The notes beneath the pieces were generated by a model. It did not search any database. It saw nothing but the letters and a program-made list of their open reading frames with translations, and was not told where the DNA came from. From Rhodoplanes sp963712435 (GTDB taxonomy: Bacteria > Pseudomonadota > Alphaproteobacteria > Rhizobiales > Xanthobacteraceae): a stretch of 64,000 nucleotides of DNA. Location of the stretch: NCBI GenBank assembly GCA_963712435.1, contig CAVQIB010000013.1, positions 248,001-312,000 of the forward strand, read 5' to 3'. This document shows, piece by piece, positions 18,253-27,700 of this stretch (position 1 is the stretch's first letter; every line of letters starts with the position of its first letter). Made by a program: the position numbers and the translations under genes.

Positions 18253-19569
18253 CTACTTCGACTGCGCCGCCGCCGGACGTTCGGCCGGCGCCGGCGGGCC
18301 GAACTCGGTTTTCGGCTCCGACTGGCGCGTCAGCCGCAGGTAAAACGAACCGATATCCGACAGGCTGAATGGAAAGACCGAGCCGTCGTCTGACGAACTG
18401 GCGGCGCGCTGCGTGGCGGAATCGGTGGTGGCCTGTTTTTCCGAAGACGCCGCCGCGTGACCGGCGGGCATTCTCTCCGCCGGCGTCGCCAGATCGCTGG
18501 CCCGCTGCTTCTCCAGTGGCGCAGTCGGGCCGGTATTCGGCGCGTTCTGCCAGGGCTCTGCGTTTGCGCCGGAGACGGGGGGCGTCGCCGGTGCGCCGGA
18601 GGCCGGAGGCGCCGCCGCCGGGGTCCCGTCCACATTGCCGAGGATGATGGGCAGGCCGTCCTTGCCGCCGCCGATGATCACGACTTTCGAATTGGTCGAT
18701 TGCGCGAGCTGCAGCGTCGCCTCGACGCCGCGCCATCGCAGATAGGAATCGGAAATCCCGGTGCTGACGATCTGCTGGAAATCGCGGATGCCGGCCGCCT
18801 CGATCCGCTTGCGTTCGGATTCCTTTTTCTCGCGCTCGAGGCGGAATTTGTACTCCTCCGCGACGTAGTATTGCTCGGCCTTGCGATTGATCGCGTCGAC
18901 GACGGTGGCGGGAAGCTCGATCCCATAAAGAAGCGTGTCGTAGAGGATGACCGTGTCGCGCATGGCGACATTATACGACCGCTCTTCCATCTCCCTTTCC
19001 ATCATCTTGTGGCCGAGCTTGTCCAATGCGCGCTCGCGGATTTTTTCCTGAATCTCCTGGCGGGCCGTCGAGTAGACCTGTTCCGCGGTGAACTGGGCGA
19101 CGACCTCGCGCATTTCGCTGGCGATCTGCGGACCCAGCAGCTTTGTGTAGTCGGGCCCGACCACCTGGTGGAGCGTGGGCACCGAGTCGCGCGCCAGCCG
19201 GAAGCGGGTGTTTATGGTGGCGTACATATTCACGCCATCGCTGGAGATGGCGTTGTACGTTTCTTGAAGGGACTGGATTCGCAAATTGTAAATGAACAGC
19301 GTGTCCCACGGCATGATGATGTGAAGGCCCTCGTCCCGCAACTCGCGGGGGTCGAGCACGGTGCCGCCTGCGAAGCGCTTCCACAGGACGCCGACCTCGC
19401 CGCTCGGGACAGTCACGATGACGCGCGGGAGGACCACAACAGTCACGAGCGCCAGCACCATCAAGAAGAACACGAGGGTCGGCAAGCCGCGCTCGACAAA
19501 GCGTCGCCAGGCGCCGCGCACCGTGGGCTGCGGCGTCGTCTTGTCGAGCGAAAAGACATCCGCTTTCAT
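18253..19569 (-). CDS. SPFH/Band 7 (prohibitin-like) membrane protein
   Basis: A 438-aa protein. The short N-terminal cytosolic tail is followed by one membrane helix (residues about 30-48, LPTLVFFLMVLALVTVVV) and then the SPFH domain (VPSGEVGVLWKRFAGGT, GLHIIMPWDTLFIYNL, MYATINTRFRL). A long charged helix follows (EEYKFRLEREKKESERKRIE), then an Ala/Pro/Ser-rich C-terminal tail. SPFH proteins form membrane rings that scaffold or regulate proteases and transporters. The start ATG 19569 overlaps the stop of the peptide-exporter gene by 4 nt, so the two are translationally coupled and probably work together; that partnership is inferred. Confidence 0.85.
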   Translation of the reverse strand: MKADVFSLDKTTPQPTVRGAWRRFVERGLPTLVFFLMVLALVTVVVLPRVIVTVPSGEVGVLWKRFAGGTVLDPRELRDEGLHIIMPWDTLFIYNLRIQSLQETYNAISSDGVNMYATINTRFRLARDSVPTLHQVVGPDYTKLLGPQIASEMREVVAQFTAEQVYSTARQEIQEKIRERALDKLGHKMMEREMEERSYNVAMRDTVILYDTLLYGIELPATVVDAINRKAEQYYVAEEYKFRLEREKKESERKRIEAAGIRDFQQIVSTGISDSYLRWRGVEATLQLAQSTNSKVVIIGGGKDGLPIILGNVDGTPAAAPPASGAPATPPVSGANAEPWQNAPNTGPTAPLEKQRASDLATPAERMPAGHAAASSEKQATTDSATQRAASSSDDGSVFPFSLSDIGSFYLRLTRQSEPKTEFGPPAPAERPAAAQSK

Positions 19570-21212
19570 CCGCCGTTCTCCGACTGTTGTTGCTCGACGA
19601 AACGACCCTCGTCCATGCGAAGTCTGCGAGCAGGCACTTCCAGCTCGTTTATATAGCGATCGTCGTGCGTTATCGCCACCACGGTGGCCCCCGCCCGGGT
19701 CAGGGCGGGCAACAGCTCGTAGTAGAACTTGCGCCGGAATTCCGGGTCCTGGTCCGCCGCCCATTCGTCCAGCAACAGGATCGGACGCTTCTCGAGCAGG
19801 CTCACGATGAGCGCCAGCCGCTTGCGCTGGCCGCTCGACAGATCGACCGTGCGGAACTGCCGGTCGACGATTCCCGTCTTGTCGAGAAGGCGGAACTCGG
19901 CCAGCAGGCGCTCAATTTCATCGGGATTTGGGTCGGGAATTCCGTACAGTTTCTGAAAAATGTGAAAATCGGGAAAGACGGCGGCGATCAATTCGCGATA
20001 GGTTTGCCGCGTCCGATCGGTGACGTGCACCCCGTCGAAGACGATCTCGCCCGACTCGGGCAGATAAAACCCGGCGAGCAATTTCAGGAAGGTCGACTTG
20101 CCCGACCCGTTGCCGCCCGTGATGAAAACGAGATCACCCGCGCGCAGCGTGAAGTGAAGCGGCCCGACCTTGAAGAACGTATCGGACCATTTGTCGACAT
20201 AACTGAACTCGACGTCGCGCATCTCGATCGTGTCGAACCGCTTGCGCGGTTCGCCAATCGCAGCCGCGGATGCCGTCGCGGTCTCAAGCAGTTTCGCTTC
20301 GAGCTTCTGGATGCTGTCCGCGGCGTCATTCGCCGCCGTGACGATCGGGATTGACTGGATCAATCCGGAACACGCCGCGACGATGAACACGAGCGCCGTG
20401 ATCGTTTTGGTGATGGAGCCTGGTCCCGCGGCGGAGCTCAGGACGGGGACAACGAACGCCGCCGCCCCCAGCAATGTGTACAAGGAGCTCTGCAGCAGAA
20501 CGAGCCGTTTGAAGGTCTCGCTCTGGGTGCAAATCTTGATGTTGGCGGCGGCTCTCGACACCTCGACGATATCGTCGAACAGATCGTCGCTGCGGGCGGT
20601 GTTGAGCCGCACCTCCTTGAACCCGTCGAGGAGATCGGTCAGCCGATCGTAAAGCTGGTTTTCCCAGATGGACGCCTCTTGCAGTTCGACTGCGAGCTGG
20701 CGGTTTTTCGCATGGAACAGCGCAGCGCCCACGCCGACAATGACGACCCCCAATACAAAGGCGAAGAACAACTCATAGGCGACGTAAGCCGCGACCAGCA
20801 GGATGAGAAGCCCGGCCTGCACCGCGAAAGGGAATGCATTGGCCGCTTGCATGAGGGTCGCGGTTTCGCGCGTAATGGCGGCCACGATCTCCGCGCGTCC
20901 GATCGCCTCCAGCGGCAGGAGTTCGGATCGCCGGACATAGTCCATCAGGCGCACCCGGATTTTATGAATGATGGCCTGGATCTCGGCCGTCGTCGTAATC
21001 AGGATGTAATGCTGGGTCTGGACGAAGAGCAGCAACGCCACGACGAAGAGGGCGGCCGACCATATGCTCGATTCGCCTTTGTCGGCGGCTTGCGCCCCGG
21101 AATTGATCGACGCAAGTATTGCGTATCCGCTCAAGCCTCCGATGCCGGAAACGAAGAGCAGCCGCCGGAGAGAGCCCTGCATCTCGCGGCGAACGAGCTG
21201 GAAGAAAGACAT
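19566..21212 (-). CDS. cyclic-peptide-type export ABC transporter
   Basis: A 548-aa fused membrane/ATPase half-transporter of the PvdE/SyrD family, which moves non-ribosomal peptides or their precursors out of the cytoplasm. The N-terminal half has six hydrophobic segments. The C-terminal ATPase has Walker A GGNGSGKST, signature LSSGQRKRLAL, Walker B PILLLDEWAADQDPEFRR and the switch His in VAITHDD; the DEWAADQDP string is characteristic of this family. M at 21212 (MSFFQLVRREM) is preferred; an in-frame ATG lies at 21251. It is the first gene of an operon with the SPFH gene and the most likely exporter for the NRPS product encoded 3.5 kb away. Confidence 0.88.
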   Translation of the reverse strand: MSFFQLVRREMQGSLRRLLFVSGIGGLSGYAILASINSGAQAADKGESSIWSAALFVVALLLFVQTQHYILITTTAEIQAIIHKIRVRLMDYVRRSELLPLEAIGRAEIVAAITRETATLMQAANAFPFAVQAGLLILLVAAYVAYELFFAFVLGVVIVGVGAALFHAKNRQLAVELQEASIWENQLYDRLTDLLDGFKEVRLNTARSDDLFDDIVEVSRAAANIKICTQSETFKRLVLLQSSLYTLLGAAAFVVPVLSSAAGPGSITKTITALVFIVAACSGLIQSIPIVTAANDAADSIQKLEAKLLETATASAAAIGEPRKRFDTIEMRDVEFSYVDKWSDTFFKVGPLHFTLRAGDLVFITGGNGSGKSTFLKLLAGFYLPESGEIVFDGVHVTDRTRQTYRELIAAVFPDFHIFQKLYGIPDPNPDEIERLLAEFRLLDKTGIVDRQFRTVDLSSGQRKRLALIVSLLEKRPILLLDEWAADQDPEFRRKFYYELLPALTRAGATVVAITHDDRYINELEVPARRLRMDEGRFVEQQQSENGG

Positions 21213-21298
21213 AGGATGTGGTCCGCTCAAGCGGCGTTCAGAACACGCCAAAGCCCATGGTGGATTTCAACAGGTCTTTGCGCCGGCCACACCTGATT

Positions 21299-21496
21299 TT
21301 ATTTGCCTTGCGATTGGCGCTGTCTTTCGACCCGCTGCGATGGGCCCGTCAAGAGCAGAACGATGAGCACCACCAACGGAGTGACAAAAAACGAAAGAAT
21401 GAACGTGCCCGTGAAGCCCATGCGCCGCTGGCTGCCACAGACGCCGACGAGAATGCAGAACAATATGTATACGATTAACGCGATCGTTTCTGCCAT
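21299..21496 (-). CDS. small two-helix membrane protein, 65 aa
   Basis: A hydrophobic protein with two membrane segments: IALIVYILFCILVGVCG, then a short positively charged turn (SQRRMGFTG), then FILSFFVTPLVVLIVLLLTG and a charged tail. The CGSQRRMGF turn is a pattern remembered from small conserved rhizobial membrane proteins. No strong ribosome-binding site is seen. It lies upstream of the ABC transporter gene on the same strand with 86 bp between. Function unknown. Confidence 0.6.
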   Translation of the reverse strand: MAETIALIVYILFCILVGVCGSQRRMGFTGTFILSFFVTPLVVLIVLLLTGPSQRVERQRQSQGK

Positions 21497-21581
21497 TGCG
21501 GCATGTTTCCATCTCGTCGCCGCGTGCGGCTATTCCGACCTCGGCTAACACGTCCGGCTCAGAGGTCGAGCGCAACCTCCA

Positions 21582-22163
21582 TCAATGACCCGCGGTCTCT
21601 TTGCTGGAGGCGTTCCGCTGCGCGGCCGATTGAATGCCCAACCTGTCCTTATGGGCCTTGATGAACTCTCGGTAGTCGGGAGGATTGAAGTCGAGCAGCG
21701 TCCCGCCGGATGCGAAATGCTGGATGAAGAGCTTGCCGATCGCATAGGTCGCGGCCGCGGAGAAGGCCGGCATCGAGACCGCGCCGACCAATGTTCCGAT
21801 TCCCGGCACGGCCTTCAACAAACTCCCGACCCCCATCGCGGTGGTCGTCGCGGTGCTCGCCGGGATCAATGCGCCGGCCAGGCTTGCAATGATGGATTTG
21901 CCGCGATTTTCTGAAAAGGGAACGTCGTAGATTTCCGAAAGCCGCCGCAGCATCTGAAGCTGAACGCCGCCGACCGCCGCCACGTCCACGAGCGGCACCG
22001 GAATGAGCCCGGCTGCGCCGGAATACAACGAAAACCGATCGACGATTTGCGAGGCGAGTTCGTCGCGACGCTCATCGGTCGTCTCGGCCGACGGAGCGTC
22101 GATTGCGCCTTCGGTCTGCTGGTTCGATTCTCCGGTCGCAGACCCAGTCACCTCATGTGCCAT
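21582..22163 (-). CDS. DUF697-like protein
   Basis: A 193-aa protein that looks like the DUF697 (YcjF/EcsC-like) helical domain without a GTPase part. Pattern: VDRFSLYSGAAGLIPVPLVD, VGGVQLQMLRRLSEIYDVPF, GKSIIASLAGALIP, then a Gly/Val-rich membrane-associated stretch and FIQHFASGGTLLDFNPPDY. A second member of the same family is at 36770-37423, with the matching end FVEHFESGATWIDF. The two genes lie on either side of the NRPS. AGAGGAAGG precedes ATG 22163. Function unknown; DUF697 proteins associate with membranes and stress or cell-envelope systems. Confidence 0.75.
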   Translation of the reverse strand: MAHEVTGSATGESNQQTEGAIDAPSAETTDERRDELASQIVDRFSLYSGAAGLIPVPLVDVAAVGGVQLQMLRRLSEIYDVPFSENRGKSIIASLAGALIPASTATTTAMGVGSLLKAVPGIGTLVGAVSMPAFSAAATYAIGKLFIQHFASGGTLLDFNPPDYREFIKAHKDRLGIQSAAQRNASSKETAGH

Positions 22164-22372
22164 GTGGGAGCCTTCCTCTTTCGACGATCCGCCGATGGTC
22201 GATCAGCTAAGTTAGCGCAGCAGTTAAATGATGTTTACTGACAATATCTTGATCCCGCCGCTGCGGCGTAAGCGTTGTACAAAGCCTATCATGCGGTCCG
22301 GCGAGACGCCAGATCGGTCGAATTGACGCATCGCTCGGATCGGGCGCGGCGGAAGCGCTGCTCCCGCGCCAG

Positions 22373-24271
22373 TCACAAGCGGCCGTCGACTTTGGCCGCC
22401 TTGGCGGCGTCCCACCACCAGATGGTCGGAAACGCCGCCATACCGTATTCGGGCATTGGGTCCGGCCGGCCGAAGCGGTTCCAGCGTGCGCCGCGCACTT
22501 TTCCGTAAGTCCATTGCGGCACGACGAAGTGGTGCCAGAGCAGCACGCGGTCGAGCGCCCGGGTTGCGGCCACGAGTTCCGCGCGGCTTTTGGCGAAGAT
22601 GATCCGGTCGATCAACGCATCGATCGCCGCATTGCGGATGCCGATCACATTGCGTGAGCCTGGCTGGTCGGCCGCCCGCGAGCCCCAATAGCCGCGCTGA
22701 TCGTTTCCCGGCGAGAGCGATTCCGGCCAGGTCCCGGTGATGATGTCGAAGTCCCACTGGCGCAGCCGGTTCTCGAACTGCGCATCGTCGACGGTGCGGA
22801 TGTTGACGGTGACGCCGAGCCGCTCGAGCGAGGGCTTGTAGAACAGCACGAGGCGTTCGGTGCTTGGTTCGGAGCAGAGGAACTCGACTTCATAGGGCTC
22901 GCCCGACTTGGCGTCGACCAGCGTCTGGTTGCGCACCTCATAGCCCGCTTCACGGAAGAGCCGGATGCCCTCACGCAGATTGGCGCGCACCGCGTCCGGG
23001 CTCCCGCCGACCGGATTGGCGTAGGGAGTGGTGAAGACCTCGGGCGGGACCTGCCCGCGCACCGATTCGAGAATTTGAAGCTCCGGTCCGCCCGGCAGCC
23101 CGGAGGACGCAAGCTCCGTTCCTTCGAAAAAGCTTGCGATGCGCTTATACTGGCCGAAGAAGAGCTGCTTGTTCATCTCTTCGAAATCGAAAGCGTAGTT
23201 GAACGCGCGGCGCACGCGGCTGTCCTTGAACTTGTCGCGCCGCGTATTGAATGCAAAGCCCTGCATCATTCCCATGCTGCGGATCGGGAACTCCTCCAGC
23301 ACGACGCGCTTCTCGCGCACCGCCGGGAAATCGTACCCGGTCGCCCAATTTTTGGAGCTGTGCTCGGTCCGCCAGTCCATCTGATCGGCCTTGAAAGCGT
23401 CCAGCGCGACGGTCGGGTCGCGGAAGAACTCGAAGCGGATCTCGTCGAAATTGTCGCGGCCGACATTCACCGGGAGGTCCTTGCCCCAGTAGTCGAGGAC
23501 GCGCTCATAGACGATTGAACGGCCGGGGGCGAAATCCTTGATGCGATAGGGGCCGCAGCCGAGCGGCGGCTCGAGCGTGGTGGCGGTCACGTCGCGCGCC
23601 GCGCCGGTCTTGTCGGCGCCCTCCCACCAATGTTGCGGCAGCACATTGAGCCGGCCGATCATCAGCGGCAGATCGCGATTGCCGGGCTGGTCGAAGGCGA
23701 ACAGGACTGCGTGCTCGCCGATCTGCTCAGCCGTGACGACATGCTGGTAATGGGCCGCAAGCGGGGGATGGTTCTTGCGGAAAACCTCGAAGGAGAAGAT
23801 CACGTCCTTTGGCGTGACGGGCCGTCCGTCGTGCCAGCGCGCCTCCGGCCGCAGCCGGTAGATCACATGGGAGAAATCCTCGGGATGGCTCGCGGCTTCG
23901 GCCAGCAGGCCATATTCAGACGACGCTTCGTCGAGCGCCGGCGTCAGCAGGGAGTTGTAGATCAGCTCGATGCCGTTCGCGAGCGTGCCTTTTGCGCCGG
24001 ACGCGACGATGTTGAAATTGTCGAAGGCCCCGATGGCGCTCTGGCGCGCCACGCCGCCCTTCGGCGCATCCGGATTGACATAAGCGAAATGCCGAAAGTC
24101 AGCCGGATATTTCAGGTCGCCAAAGAGCGACAGCCCGTGCCGGAAGACCGGCGCTTGGCCGCCCATCTCACGCGCCACGCTCGGGCTTGGGCGTCCGATC
24201 AGCGGAGCAAGCACGGGAACGGCCGCCGCCGAAGCGGCGCTTCCAATGAGGTCGCGCCGTGTCAAGGTCAA
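22373..24271 (-). CDS. ABC transporter substrate-binding protein, family 5 (YejA-like)
   Basis: A 632-aa periplasmic binding protein of the peptide/nickel/opine family. A Tat-type signal (MTLTRRDLIGSAASAAA) is followed by HGLSLFGDLKYPADFRHFAY, the opening typical of YejA. Family-5 landmarks include IYNSLLTPALDEASSEYG, LRPEARWHDGRPVTPKDVIFS and GCGPYRIKDF. YejA proteins feed a peptide importer (YejBEF), but no permease or ATPase genes adjoin here, so it is an orphan receptor in this window. Whether it binds the NRPS product or an unrelated oligopeptide is unknown. Confidence 0.85.
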   Translation of the reverse strand: MTLTRRDLIGSAASAAAVPVLAPLIGRPSPSVAREMGGQAPVFRHGLSLFGDLKYPADFRHFAYVNPDAPKGGVARQSAIGAFDNFNIVASGAKGTLANGIELIYNSLLTPALDEASSEYGLLAEAASHPEDFSHVIYRLRPEARWHDGRPVTPKDVIFSFEVFRKNHPPLAAHYQHVVTAEQIGEHAVLFAFDQPGNRDLPLMIGRLNVLPQHWWEGADKTGAARDVTATTLEPPLGCGPYRIKDFAPGRSIVYERVLDYWGKDLPVNVGRDNFDEIRFEFFRDPTVALDAFKADQMDWRTEHSSKNWATGYDFPAVREKRVVLEEFPIRSMGMMQGFAFNTRRDKFKDSRVRRAFNYAFDFEEMNKQLFFGQYKRIASFFEGTELASSGLPGGPELQILESVRGQVPPEVFTTPYANPVGGSPDAVRANLREGIRLFREAGYEVRNQTLVDAKSGEPYEVEFLCSEPSTERLVLFYKPSLERLGVTVNIRTVDDAQFENRLRQWDFDIITGTWPESLSPGNDQRGYWGSRAADQPGSRNVIGIRNAAIDALIDRIIFAKSRAELVAATRALDRVLLWHHFVVPQWTYGKVRGARWNRFGRPDPMPEYGMAAFPTIWWWDAAKAAKVDGRL

Positions 24272-24773
24272 GGACGCCTCCGGTTGGCGCCCATGATCGG
24301 AACGAATGGTCGGATGCGCCGCAACCCGACCTCTTCTGCAAAAACCCGTTCGCCTGCCGCGGTAAGGTCAGTACGCAAGGACAGTCCGATTCTCGCGCTG
24401 TCTAAATAAGCGTTCACGTCCGCCGCGTTTGCGCGTGCGGAGCGCGCTCTTTGCACATTTGTCTCGCTACCACTAAATTGCGTCGGCTGAGCGAAGATTC
24501 GGCTCATTCAACAGAGAATTGATCCTCGTTCTGCGGCGCACACTGCTATGCGTGGAGACTGTCATGGGGACACGCCGTTACGCTGGGTGTTTGGGATGAG
24601 CTTGCAGTAACATCGTGGGATTTTTTCCGAATTACGCAAGGGCGATTCCTCCGCCCGAATCGGCGCGCGACGAGGTCCGTTTGCTCCAGCCGCTTCGCGT
24701 GCGACGCTGCCGGCGCGCGCGACGCTAGGAACGTTTTTATTGTCAACCCCGGGTCGTTTTCCAAGACAAGAAC
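24272..24773. other. divergent intergenic region before the NRPS gene
   Basis: About 500 bp between the binding-protein gene and the NRPS gene. It is less GC-rich than its surroundings, as expected for promoters. A 79-residue minus-strand frame (24268-24507) shows no family features. No iron box, riboswitch or clear -35/-10 pair was identified. Confidence 0.5.
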
Positions 24774-27700
24774 ATGTCGGCGCCTGAAAACATGTTCCCG
24801 CTGTCATCCGCTCAGCTCGGGATTTGGTTGGCTCAACAGATCGATCCGTTGAGCCCCAGATTCAATTTTGGCGAGTATTTCGAATTAAACGGCCGCCTCG
24901 ATCCAGTCCTGTTCGAGCGAGCGCTACGGCAGGTCGTCGCGGAGACGGAAACGCTGCGTGTGCGCATTGCGGACCACGGTGGAGAACCGCGGCAGACGGT
25001 CGACGTAACTCCGCCCTGGTCGGCGCCCTTTATCGATGTCAGCGCCGAGGCGGACGGGCGAGCCGCCGCCGAAGCCTGGATGAAGGCTGATCTGGCGCAG
25101 CCGATCGAATTGAGCAAAGGGCCGCTGTTCGGCTTCGCCTTGTTCAAGACGTCGGCCGATCAGTTCCTCTGGTACGCGCGCTATCATCACGTCGTCATGG
25201 ACGGGTTCGCGATGAGCCTGGTGGCGAGGCGCGTCGCCGACGTCTACACGCAGCTTTGCAACGGGCAGGTTCCATCGCCCCGCTCGCCTGGCTCGCTCGC
25301 TGCGTTGCTTGACGACGAAGCGGCCTATCGCGCGTCCGAGCAGTACGCATCCGACCGCAAATACTGGCTTGAAAATCTTGCCGACCGGCCTGATCCGCTC
25401 GGTCCCGCCGGCCGCCCATTGCCAGCCTCCGATGGCAAGATCCGCAGAACGATTTATCTGCAGGACGAATGCGCGGCGAACCTGCATGCGATCGCGCGCC
25501 GGACCGGGTCAACCATTCCGCAGATCATCGCCGCGACGGCGGCGATCTTTCTGCACCGGCTCATTGGCGAGACTGACCTGATCATCGGATTGGCCGCCGC
25601 AGCCCGCACCAGGGTCTCGCGCCGCATTCCCGGCATGCTTGCGAATGTGCTGCCGCTGCGCATGGCGCTGCATCCCGGCCTGTCGGTCGCCGAGGCCGTG
25701 CAGCGGACCGCGTTGCAGATGCGCCGGGGACTGCGGCGCCAACGCTTTCCATTCGGGGATTTGCGCCGCGATGCTCGCGCGCTGGAAGACGGCCGGCCGG
25801 TGTTCGCGCTCGCGGTCAATATCATGCCGTTCGACTACAGCTTCCGGTTCGCGGATTGCGCAGCCGTCGCCAATAATCTCTCGCTCGGACCGGTCGATGA
25901 CCTCGCATTATCCGTTTACGACCGCTCCGATGGCGGTCCGATCCGCATCGACTTCGACGCCAATCCCGCTCGGTATGGAGAGGCCGATCTCGCGGGCTGC
26001 CAGGAACGATTTCTGAGGCTGCTGGAGGCGGCGGTTGCGGACCCCGAGCGGCCGATCGGGGCGCTCGACATTCTCGGCCCCGACGAGCGCCGCACGCTTC
26101 TGCATGCGTGGAACGACACCGCGCGCGCGGTCCCCGCGCTGAGCCTGCCGGAGCTGGTGGCGGCGCAGGCCGCGCGCAGCCCCGGACGCGATCGCGGTGG
26201 TGGGCGAGGACGAGACGCTCACCTATGGCGAGCTCGCGGCGCGCGCCAATCGGCTCGCGCATCATCTGCGAGGGCTCGGCGTCGGCCCGGAGACGGTGGT
26301 CGGCCTGTGCGTCGCCCGCTCGCCGGCGATGGTGACGGGCCTGCTCGGCATTCTCCAGGCGGGCGGGGCCTATCTGCCGCTCGATCCGTCCTACCCGCCC
26401 GCGCGGCTCGCCTTCATGCTCGCCGATGCGCGCGCCGGCGTGCTCGTCACCGAGGAAGCGCTCCTCGACGCGCTGCCGCCCGACCACGCCGCCCGGATCG
26501 TGCGGCTCGACGCCGACGCCGCCGGCCATCGCCGCCTGCCCGGCGACCCCGCCGCCGCTCGCGCTCGACCCGCACCACCCCGCCTATGTCATCTACACCT
26601 CCGGCTCCACCGGAACCCCCAAGGGCGTCGTCGTCACCCATGCCAGCCTCGCCAACAAGATCCTGACCCTGGGCGAGGCGTTCGGCGCGGGGCCCGGCCT
26701 GCGCGTCGCGCTGCTGAGTTCGTCGGCTTCGATCCGGCGATCGAGCCGGCGATGCTGCCGCTCGCGCATGGCGGGGCCATCGTCGTCATCGCGATGCGGT
26801 CCGCGAAGCGCAGCGACGGATCTGGGACGCGCTCGCGCGCGCGCGGGGTCAGTCTCCTGGACCTGCCGCCGTCGTTTCTGGCGGAGTCATCGGCCGAGCT
26901 CCCGGCCGGCCGAGGCTCGATCACTGGTGCTCGCCGGCGAGGCCTCACGACGGAGCTGCGGCAGGAGATTGCGCGTCGCCTCGAGATCGGCGCCTCATCA
27001 ATGCTGTACGGTCCGACCGAGACGACGATCGATGCGGTCGACGATGAGTCGCGGCGACTGAACCCGGCCCGGTCCTGCCGATCGGCCGGCCGCTGCCGAA
27101 CTACCGGGTGTATGTTCTGGACGGCGGGCTTGAGCCTGTGCCGGCGGGGGTGGTGGGGGAGCTGTACATTGCCGGGGCGGGGCTGGCGCGCGGCTATGTC
27201 GGGCGGGCGGACCTGACCGGGGAGCGGTTCGTGGCGGACCCGTTCGGGCCGGCGGGGAGCCGGATGTACCGGACCGGGGATCTGGCGCGCTGGCGCTCCG
27301 ACGGGGTGCTGGAGTTTGCCGGGCGGGCGGACGCGCAGGTGAAGCTGCGCGGCTTCCGCATCGAGCCCGGGGAGATCGAGGCGGCGCTGCTGGCGCAGCC
27401 CGGCGTGCTGCAGGCGGCGGTGGTCGCGCGCGCGGAGGGATCGGGCCATCCGCGGCTGGTGGGCTATGTGGTTGCGGCGGCGGGGGCTGTGCTCGATGGC
27501 GCGGAGCTGCGGGCGCAGCTCGGGCGGCGGCTGCCGGACTACATGGTTCCGGCGGCCTTTGTGGTTCTGGAGCGGCTGCCGCTGACGGCGAACGGCAAGC
27601 TCGACCGGGCGGCGCTGCCTCTGCCCGAGCCGCTGGCGGGGCGGGGCTATCGCGCGCCGCGCACGCCGGCGGAGGAGGTCCTGTGCGGCCTGTTCGCCGA

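Noticed and set aside
24268..24507. 79-residue minus-strand frame overlapping the YejA-like gene start
   Set aside because: No ribosome-binding site, no family features, and it ends inside the signal-peptide codons of the real gene.
24272..24773. Fur box or iron-responsive element before the NRPS
   Set aside because: No inverted-repeat match to a Fur or Irr/ICE consensus was visible, so a siderophore assignment is not claimed.
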